Below are positions 7,851 through 13,787 of a DNA stretch of 27,088 nt, in pieces. Source of the DNA: Zeimonas sp964481165 (GTDB taxonomy: Bacteria; Pseudomonadota; Gammaproteobacteria; Burkholderiales; Burkholderiaceae_E); NCBI GenBank assembly GCA_964481165.1, contig CAYZYC010000026.1:1-27088 (forward strand). The letters are read 5' to 3'. Below the pieces are notes generated by a model. The model saw nothing but the letters and a program-made list of their open reading frames with translations. It searched no databases and was not told the DNA's origin. Each line of letters starts with the position of its first letter. Position 1 is the first letter of the stretch. Made by a program: the position numbers and the translations under genes.

Positions 7851-8936
7851 ATGCGACAGGTGTTCAACTTCAGCGCCGGGCCGGCCGTGCTGCCCGAAGA
7901 AGTGCTCGCGCAGGCAGCCGGCGAGATGCTCGACTGGCACGGCAGCGGCCAGTCGGTGATGGAGATGAGCCATCGCGGCAAGGAGTACATGAGCATCCAC
8001 GAGCAGGCCGAGAGCGACCTGCGCGAACTGATGGGCATTCCCGACGGCTACGACGTGCTGTTCCTGCAGGGCGGCGCGACGATGCAGTTCGCGATGATTC
8101 CGCTGAACCTGCTGCGCGGCAAGGCCGGCGCCGACTACGTCCACACCGGCGAGTGGTCGAAGAAGGCGATCAAGGAAGCGAAGCTCTTCGGCAACGTGAA
8201 TGTCGTCGCGTCGGCCGAAGACCGCAATTTCACCTGCGTGCCGCCGCAATCGAGCTGGAAACGATCGCGCGACGCGGCGTACCTGCATTACTGCGCCAAC
8301 GAAACGATCGGCGGCGTCGAGTTCCACTGGACTCCCGACGCAGAGGGTGACGTTCCGCTCGTCGCCGACATCTCGTCGACGTTCCTGTCGCGCCCGGTCG
8401 ACGTCTCGAAATTCGGGCTGCTCTACGGCGGTGCGCAGAAGAACATCGGTCCGGCGGGGCTGACGATCGTCGTCGTGCGCAAGGACCTGCTCGGCCAGGC
8501 GAAGGCGAACACGCCGACGATGCTCGACTACAAGGTGCAGGCCGACGCCGACTCGATGCTGAACACGCCGCCGACCTGGGCGATCTACATCGCCGGCCTC
8601 GTCTTCCAGTGGCTCAGGCGCCAGGGCGGGATCGCGGCGATCGAGGAACGCAACATCGCCAAGGCGAAGCTGCTGTACGACGTGCTCGATGCGAGCGGGT
8701 TCTACTCGAATCCGGTCGCGCGCGAGGACCGTTCGCGGATGAACGTGCCGTTCACGCTGCGCGACCCCGCGCTCGACGAGCCGTTCCTGAAGGGCGCGAA
8801 GGAGCGCGGAATGCTGCAGCTGAAGGGGCACCGCTCGGTCGGCGGGATTCGTGCGTCGATCTACAACGCGATGCCGATCGAAGGCGTGCAGGCGCTGGTC
8901 GACTACATGCGCGACTTCGAGAAGCGCAACGGGTGA
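7851..8936 (+). CDS. serC: Phosphoserine aminotransferase
   Basis: PLP-dependent class V transaminase that converts 3-phosphohydroxypyruvate and glutamate to phosphoserine; it also serves the erythronate-4-phosphate route to pyridoxal phosphate. The protein is 361 residues, full family length. It begins VFNFSAGPAVLP, the SerC N-terminus. LFLQGGATMQF (70-80) binds the cofactor phosphate, ADISSTFLSRP holds the conserved Asp, and the Schiff-base Lys197 lies in YGGAQKNIGPAG. serA follows after 10 bp, so consecutive steps of serine synthesis are in one operon. In many Burkholderiales serC is instead grouped with pheA and aroA; that arrangement is absent here. Confidence 0.97.
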   Translation: MRQVFNFSAGPAVLPEEVLAQAAGEMLDWHGSGQSVMEMSHRGKEYMSIHEQAESDLRELMGIPDGYDVLFLQGGATMQFAMIPLNLLRGKAGADYVHTGEWSKKAIKEAKLFGNVNVVASAEDRNFTCVPPQSSWKRSRDAAYLHYCANETIGGVEFHWTPDAEGDVPLVADISSTFLSRPVDVSKFGLLYGGAQKNIGPAGLTIVVVRKDLLGQAKANTPTMLDYKVQADADSMLNTPPTWAIYIAGLVFQWLRRQGGIAAIEERNIAKAKLLYDVLDASGFYSNPVAREDRSRMNVPFTLRDPALDEPFLKGAKERGMLQLKGHRSVGGIRASIYNAMPIEGVQALVDYMRDFEKRNG

Positions 8937-8946
8937 GGAACGGCAG

Positions 8947-10131
8947 ATGAGTTCGACGTTTCGCGTGCGGGTGCTCAACGAAATCTCGCAGAGCGGACTG
9001 GCACGCCTGCCAGCCGATCGCTACCTGGTCGGGACCGAAGTCGAATCGCCCGACGCGATCCTCGTGCGCTCGGCGAACATGCACTCGATGCACATCCCCG
9101 AGAGCGTGCGCGCGATCGGCCGCGCCGGCGCCGGGACGAACAACATCCCGGTCGCGGCGATGAGCGGGCGCGGAGTGCCGGTGTTCAACGCGCCCGGCGC
9201 CAACGCGAACGCCGTCAAGGAGCTCGTGCTCGCCGCGATGCTGATCGCCGCGCGCAACCTGCCGGACGCGCTGCAGTTCGTCGAAACGCTCGACCCGGAT
9301 ACCGAAGACATGGAGCACGTGGTCGAGCGCGGCAAGAAGGCGTTTGCCGGCTTCGAGCTCGCCGCGCACACGCTCGGCGTGATCGGCCTCGGGCGCATCG
9401 GCTGCCTCGTCGCCGACGCGGCGATCCGGCTCGGAATGGAGGTCGTCGGCTACGATCCCGAGATCACCGTCGATGCCGCATGGAGCCTGCCGGCACAGGT
9501 GCGCAAGGCGCATTCGGTCGCCGAGGTCCTGCGCACCTCGCACTTCGTTTCGCTGCACGTGCCGCTGGTGCCGGCGACGCGCCACCTGATCGGCGCCGAC
9601 GCATTGCGCAACGCGAACCCGGGAACCGTGCTGCTGAACTTCTCCCGCGAAGGCGTGGTCGACGAGCCGGCCGTACTCTCGGCGCTCGAAGAACGGCGCC
9701 TGCACCGCTACGTCTGCGACTTCCCGACTCCGGCGGTCATCGCGAACCGGTGGGCCACGGCGCTGCCGCACCTCGGGGCGTCGACGGCCGAGGCCGAGGA
9801 GAACTGCGCGCGGATGGTGGCCGACCAGCTGCGCGACTACCTCGAGGACGGCAACGTGCGCAACGCGGTCAACTTCCCCGATGCCTTCGTGCCGCGCGAG
9901 TCGGATTTCCGGATCGCGATCGCCAATGCGAACGTGCCCAACATGCTCGGCCAGATCTCGACCGCGATGGCGCACGCCGACCTGAACATCAACAACATGC
10001 TGAACAAGTCGCGCGGCGACATGGCGTACACGATCGTCGACGTCGACAGCCCGGTTCCCGAGGCGGCGATCGCGGCGATCGGAGCAATCGAGGGCGTGCT
10101 TGCGGTACGCTACCTTCCCGCGAAGAGCTGA
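8947..10131 (+). CDS. serA: D-3-phosphoglycerate dehydrogenase with ACT domain
   Basis: NAD-dependent first enzyme of serine biosynthesis, 394 residues. Order: split substrate domain (1-100, 285-310), Rossmann domain with GLGRIG (147-152), and a C-terminal ACT domain (about 320-394) that normally binds serine for feedback inhibition. The catalytic Arg234 (NFSREGVVDE) and His275 (LPHLGAST) are present. The Glu of the classical Arg-Glu-His set, found in E. coli within DVFPTEP, is not obvious; the segment here reads VCDFPTPAV, like the VTDFP subfamily of short PGDHs. The start ATG at 8947 follows GAGGAA (8935-8940), a strong Shine-Dalgarno that overlaps the serC stop codon. The TRAP transporter begins 26 bp downstream with no terminator between. 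Confidence 0.93.
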   Translation: MSSTFRVRVLNEISQSGLARLPADRYLVGTEVESPDAILVRSANMHSMHIPESVRAIGRAGAGTNNIPVAAMSGRGVPVFNAPGANANAVKELVLAAMLIAARNLPDALQFVETLDPDTEDMEHVVERGKKAFAGFELAAHTLGVIGLGRIGCLVADAAIRLGMEVVGYDPEITVDAAWSLPAQVRKAHSVAEVLRTSHFVSLHVPLVPATRHLIGADALRNANPGTVLLNFSREGVVDEPAVLSALEERRLHRYVCDFPTPAVIANRWATALPHLGASTAEAEENCARMVADQLRDYLEDGNVRNAVNFPDAFVPRESDFRIAIANANVPNMLGQISTAMAHADLNINNMLNKSRGDMAYTIVDVDSPVPEAAIAAIGAIEGVLAVRYLPAKS

Positions 10132-10157
10132 ACTCCCTGAACCGACGAGGAGACCCC

Positions 10158-11204
10158 ATGGATCGACGTTCCCTGCTCAAGGCCGGTGCCGCCGGCTCGG
10201 CCGCGCTCGCTGCGCCCTTCGTCGTGACGCGCGCCGCGCACGCACAGAACTACCGCGCCGAATACCGGCTCTCGACCGTGGTCGGCACGGCCTTCCCCTG
10301 GGGGAAGGGAGCGCAGATCTGGATCGACCTGGTGCGCGAGCGCACGCAGGGCCGGATCAACATGAAGCTGTATCCGAACGTGTCGCTGATCAACGGAGAC
10401 CAGACGCGCGAATTCTCGGCGATCCGGCAGGGCGTCATCGACGCCGCAGTCGGTTCGACGATCAACTGGTCTCCGCAGGTCCGGCAGCTGAACCTGTTCT
10501 CGCTGCCCTTCCTCGCGCGCGACCACGCGGGCATCGACGCGATGACGCAGGGCGAGGTCGGCAAGCGCATCCTGGAGATCGTCGAGAAGGCCGGCGTCGT
10601 TCCGCTCGCGTGGGGCGAGAACGGCTTTCGAGAGCTCACGAACTCCAGGCATGAGATCCGTACGCCGGCCGACATGAAAGGGCTGAAGTTCCGCGTCGTC
10701 GGCTCGCCGATCTTCAACGACACCTTCACCGCGCTCGGCGCGAACCCGACGCAGATGAGCTGGGCCGATGCGCAGCCGGCGCTCGCCTCCGGCGCCGTCG
10801 AGGGCCAGGAGAACCCGCTGCACATCTTCACCGCCGCGAAACTGCACACGCTGTCGCAGAAGTTCGTCACGCTGTGGGACTACGTCGCCGACCCGCTCAT
10901 TTTCGTCGTCAATCGCGACGTCTGGAACTCGTGGACGCCGGCCGACCGCGACATCGTGCGCGCGGCCGCCGTCGAAGCCGGCAAGCAGGAGATCGCGATC
11001 GCGCGCAAGGGGCTGAGCGGCACCGACGGGTCGATGATCAAGGAGGTCGAGTCGCTCGGCGTCAAGGTCACGGAACTCGGCGACGCCGAGAAGAAGGCGT
11101 TCGAGTCCGCGGTCCGCCCCGTCTACGAAAAGTGGACGAAGCAGATCGGCGCCGACCTCGTCAAGCGCGCCGAGGCAGCCGTCGCATCGCGCAAGACGGC
11201 CTGA
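10158..11204 (+). CDS. dctP: TRAP transporter solute-binding protein, DctP family
   Basis: Periplasmic receptor of a tripartite ATP-independent transporter, 348 residues. The N-terminus has a twin-arginine-type signal, RRSLLKAG (3-10), a hydrophobic stretch and a cleavage site AHA/Q at 29. The mature part shows DctP hallmarks: GLKFRVV with the carboxylate-binding Arg, GANPTQMSWAD, and SGAVEGQENP. The start ATG at 10158 follows GAGGAGA. Binding of an organic acid is expected from the conserved Arg; the exact ligand is not readable. It follows serA closely, suggesting read-through from the serine genes, and precedes the dctQ and dctM membrane subunits behind a hairpin. The Tat-type signal suggests it may be exported folded. 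Confidence 0.93.
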   Translation: MDRRSLLKAGAAGSAALAAPFVVTRAAHAQNYRAEYRLSTVVGTAFPWGKGAQIWIDLVRERTQGRINMKLYPNVSLINGDQTREFSAIRQGVIDAAVGSTINWSPQVRQLNLFSLPFLARDHAGIDAMTQGEVGKRILEIVEKAGVVPLAWGENGFRELTNSRHEIRTPADMKGLKFRVVGSPIFNDTFTALGANPTQMSWADAQPALASGAVEGQENPLHIFTAAKLHTLSQKFVTLWDYVADPLIFVVNRDVWNSWTPADRDIVRAAAVEAGKQEIAIARKGLSGTDGSMIKEVESLGVKVTELGDAEKKAFESAVRPVYEKWTKQIGADLVKRAEAAVASRKTA

Positions 11205-11228
11205 TTCGACGACGAGGAAGGCACGCAC

Positions 11229-11248
11229 AGGCCGGGTTCGCCCGGCCT
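11229..11248 (+). terminator. Hairpin between dctP and dctQ, probable attenuator or mRNA stabiliser
   Basis: An 8-bp perfect stem, AGGCCGGG-TTCG-CCCGGCCT, with a stable UUCG-type loop. The tail TTGTCGTTT is only moderately T-rich. It sits 24 bp after the dctP stop, between the abundant binding protein and the membrane subunits, where partial termination or 3'-end protection would give more DctP than DctQM. Confidence 0.6.
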
Positions 11249-11291
11249 TGTCGTTTGCGCCTGCGGACTTCGAACCCCGTCCCCGAACGCG

Positions 11292-11804
11292 ATGACCGAT
11301 CCGGATCGAACACGCGCCGACGCCGGGCACGACCTTCGTATCGCGCCGCATCGACGGCGCCGGCCGGAGGACTGGATCGGCGCGGCAGCGATGGCGCTGC
11401 TCGCGCTGATCACGTTCGCCAACGTGATCGCGCGCTACTTCACCAACGAATCGTTCGCGTGGACCGAGGAGATCTCGATCTCGCTGATGGTCGTGCTGAC
11501 GCTGGTGGCGGCCAGCGCCGCAGTCGTGCGCGACCGCCACATCCGGATCGAGTTCTTCTTCGAGTCGGGTTCGCCGCAGCGCCGGCGCCGCCTGGCGATG
11601 CTGTCGGCGTTCGCGACCTGTCTCGCCTTCCTGATCCTGTTCGGGTTCGGGTTGCGGCTGCTCTGGGACGACTACCGCTACGAAGTCACGTCGCCGGGGA
11701 TCGGCGTGCCGCAGTGGTGGTACACGCTGTGGCTGCCGGTGCTCTCGCTGCTGATCGCGGCGCGGGCGATGCAACGGCTGCTGCTGCATTGGCGCGCGCG
11801 CTGA
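11292..11804 (+). CDS. dctQ: TRAP transporter small permease, DctQ family
   Basis: An inner-membrane protein of 170 residues with four predicted transmembrane helices (about 28-46, 63-82, 103-123, 140-160). NVIARYF followed by SFAWTEEIS is the DctQ signature near the end of helix 1, and RDRHIRIEFF follows helix 2. The first 27 residues are Arg-rich and hydrophilic, consistent with a cytoplasmic N-terminus. The stop is immediately followed by the dctM ATG, so the two membrane subunits should be translated together. The ATG at 11292 lacks a clear Shine-Dalgarno sequence. Confidence 0.93.
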   Translation: MTDPDRTRADAGHDLRIAPHRRRRPEDWIGAAAMALLALITFANVIARYFTNESFAWTEEISISLMVVLTLVAASAAVVRDRHIRIEFFFESGSPQRRRRLAMLSAFATCLAFLILFGFGLRLLWDDYRYEVTSPGIGVPQWWYTLWLPVLSLLIAARAMQRLLLHWRAR

Positions 11805-13088
11805 ATGGTCGGCCTGACGATCTTTGCGATCTTCGTCGTGCTGATGCTCGCGGGCGTGCCGATCGGCGTCGCGCTGATGCTCGCCGGATCGGTCGGCATC
11901 GGGTTGGCCGATCTTGGCCTGTTGTCGATACCGAACAATTTCTACGCGGGAATCGCCAAGTACCCGCTGCTGGCGCTGCCGATGTTCGTGCTGGTCGGAT
12001 CGATCTTCGATCGCTCGGGCGTCGCGCTGCGGCTCGTCGACTTCGCGCTCGCACTGGTCGGGCGCGGACCGGGAATGCTCGCGCTGGTCGCGATCAGCGT
12101 GGCGATGTTCCTCGGCGGCGTCTCCGGGTCGGGACCGGCCAACGCGGCCGCGGTCGGCGGCGTGATGCTCGCAGCGATGGCGCGCGCCGGCTATCCGCCG
12201 GCGTACTCGGCGAGCGTGATCGGCGCCGCGGCTGCCACCGACATCCTGATTCCGCCGTCGATCGCGTTCATCGTCTACTCGGTGATGGTCCCCGGCGCGT
12301 CGGTTCCCGCGCTGTTCGCCGCCGGCATGGTTCCCGGCGTCCTCGCGGGTCTGGCGCTGATCATCCCGGCGGTCTGGCTGGCCCGGCGGCACGGTTTCGG
12401 CGCGGGCGAGGCGCAAATTCCGCGCCCGCCGCTGCTGCGTTCGCTGCGCGAGGCGCTCTGGGGCCTGTTCGCACCGGTGCTCATCCTCGGCGGCATGCGC
12501 ATGGGCTGGTTCACGCCCACCGAGGCGGCGGTCGTCGCGGTGTTCTACGGCCTGTTCATCGGCCTGTTCGTGCACCGCACGATGCGGGCGAAGGACGTCG
12601 TCGACATCTTCGTCGAGGCCGCCGAGCTCTCCGGCGTGATCATGGTCGTCGTCGCGCTCGCGAGCATCTTCGCGTACGCGGTCAGCACGCTCGGCATCGT
12701 GGACCCGCTCACTTCGACGATCCTCGGCAGCGGGATCGGGCAGTGGTGGGCGCTGGCCGCGATCGTCGTCGTTCTGCTGGGCATCGGAATGGTGCTCGAC
12801 GGGATCTCGATCTTCCTGATCTTCGTTCCGCTGCTGCTGCCGCTGGTGCGCGGTTTCGGCTGGGATCCGGTCTGGTTCGGCGTGCTGCTCACCTACATGG
12901 TCGCGATCGGCCAGTTCACGCCTCCGCTGGCGGTGAACCTGATGGTGTCGGCGCGGATGGCCGACGTGCGGATGGAAGCGACCGTGCCGTGGGTGCTGTG
13001 GTTCGTGTTTGCGATGCTGGTCGTGCTCGTCGCGCTGATCGCGGTGCCGGAGCTCGCGCTGTGGCTGCCGCGCGCGCTCAACTACTAG
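11805..13088 (+). CDS. dctM: TRAP transporter large permease, DctM family
   Basis: The ion-coupled translocation subunit, 427 residues, with about 12 hydrophobic segments along its length. Typical DctM sequence includes MLAGVPIGVALM near the N-terminus, ALPMFVLVGSIF, GGVSGSGPANAAAVGG (about 104-119), and the IPPSIAFIVYS loop. C-terminally, GQFTPPLAVNLMV matches the second conserved hairpin. The gene starts directly at the dctQ stop. Together with DctP and DctQ it completes a sodium- or proton-driven organic-acid importer. Confidence 0.95.
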   Translation: MVGLTIFAIFVVLMLAGVPIGVALMLAGSVGIGLADLGLLSIPNNFYAGIAKYPLLALPMFVLVGSIFDRSGVALRLVDFALALVGRGPGMLALVAISVAMFLGGVSGSGPANAAAVGGVMLAAMARAGYPPAYSASVIGAAAATDILIPPSIAFIVYSVMVPGASVPALFAAGMVPGVLAGLALIIPAVWLARRHGFGAGEAQIPRPPLLRSLREALWGLFAPVLILGGMRMGWFTPTEAAVVAVFYGLFIGLFVHRTMRAKDVVDIFVEAAELSGVIMVVVALASIFAYAVSTLGIVDPLTSTILGSGIGQWWALAAIVVVLLGIGMVLDGISIFLIFVPLLLPLVRGFGWDPVWFGVLLTYMVAIGQFTPPLAVNLMVSARMADVRMEATVPWVLWFVFAMLVVLVALIAVPELALWLPRALNY

Positions 13089-13105
13089 GGCCTGCGGAGA
13101 CCCTT

Positions 13106-13134
13106 TTGACATCGGCGCCGGCATCGCGTTGAAT
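13106..13134 (+). promoter_or_regulatory. Promoter of the LapA-like gene
   Basis: A perfect -35 TTGACA (13106-13111) and TTGAAT (13129-13134) with a 17-bp spacer, starting 17 bp after the dctM stop. Initiation near 13141 leaves a short leader to the ATG at 13164. This suggests the LapA-like gene, and perhaps nrdJ, is transcribed independently of the TRAP genes. Confidence 0.6.
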
Positions 13135-13163
13135 CACCGCAATCGCCCGACGGGACTCCGCCC

Positions 13164-13646
13164 ATGACGCTGCGCACGCTCCTCTTTCTGCTCGTATTCG
13201 GTGCGCTGACCGCGTTCGTGCTCGTCAACTGGGAGGTCCTGAACACGCCGACGGTGCTGTCGCTGGCCTTCACCGAGGTGACCGCGCCGCTCGGCCTGGT
13301 GATGCTCGGCTTCATCGTCCTGGTCACCGTGCTGCTCCTTTCGTACATCGTCTTCCTGCAGATGTCGGGGCTGCTCGAGACGCGTCGTCACGGCAAGGAA
13401 CTGCAGGCGCAGCGCACGCTCGCCGACGAGGCCGAGGCATCGCGCTTCACCGAGCTGCGCGCCTATCTCGACGCCGAATTCGCGCGTTCCGCCGAGCAGC
13501 GCAGCAGCGTCGATCAGTCGATCCGCGCGCGGCTCGACGCTCTCGAGTCGCAGCTGAAATCGACGCTCGATCTGCAGGGGAACTCGCTGGCGGCGCAACT
13601 CGGCGAGCTCGGCGATCGCTACGACCGCGACCGCCAGCTGCGCTGA
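13164..13646 (+). CDS. LapA-domain-like inner membrane protein
   Basis: A small membrane protein of 160 residues. Two hydrophobic segments (about 5-22 and 42-65) flank a short loop containing PLGLVML, the pattern of the LapA/DUF1049 family, whose E. coli member works with LapB in lipopolysaccharide assembly. Residues 70-160 are hydrophilic, rich in Glu, Arg and Ala, and probably coiled-coil, longer than the tail in E. coli LapA. The ATG at 13164 lies 23 bp after a convincing promoter. No LapB-like TPR gene is adjacent. The family assignment is moderate and the function inferred. Confidence 0.72.
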   Translation: MTLRTLLFLLVFGALTAFVLVNWEVLNTPTVLSLAFTEVTAPLGLVMLGFIVLVTVLLLSYIVFLQMSGLLETRRHGKELQAQRTLADEAEASRFTELRAYLDAEFARSAEQRSSVDQSIRARLDALESQLKSTLDLQGNSLAAQLGELGDRYDRDRQLR

Positions 13647-13713
13647 GCGGCGCGTTCTTCGGCAGGTCGAAAAAAGTCGGCTGCGAGACGTGCGGCAGCG
13701 CGCTGCAACCGGA

Positions 13714-13719
13714 TAGAAT
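13714..13719 (+). promoter_or_regulatory. Possible -10 element of nrdJ
   Basis: TAGAAT, 68 bp before the nrdJ ATG and matching the element before serC. No clear -35 is present. I looked for a cobalamin riboswitch in this 141-bp gap and did not recognise one. Confidence 0.4.
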
Positions 13720-13787
13720 GGCCCTCGACGCAGCCCGGATCCACTGCAGTCCGGCGAAGATCTTCCACCGCCAACCCGGAATCACGC

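Noticed and set aside
10110..13124. Long minus-strand open frame opposite the TRAP genes
   Set aside because: The translation is a low-complexity His/Asp/Arg/Gln-rich sequence typical of the antisense of hydrophobic genes.
13647..13787. Possible cobalamin riboswitch in front of nrdJ
   Set aside because: The gap is only 141 bp, and I could not recognise the B12-box core or the conserved flanking helices. A covariance-model search would settle it.
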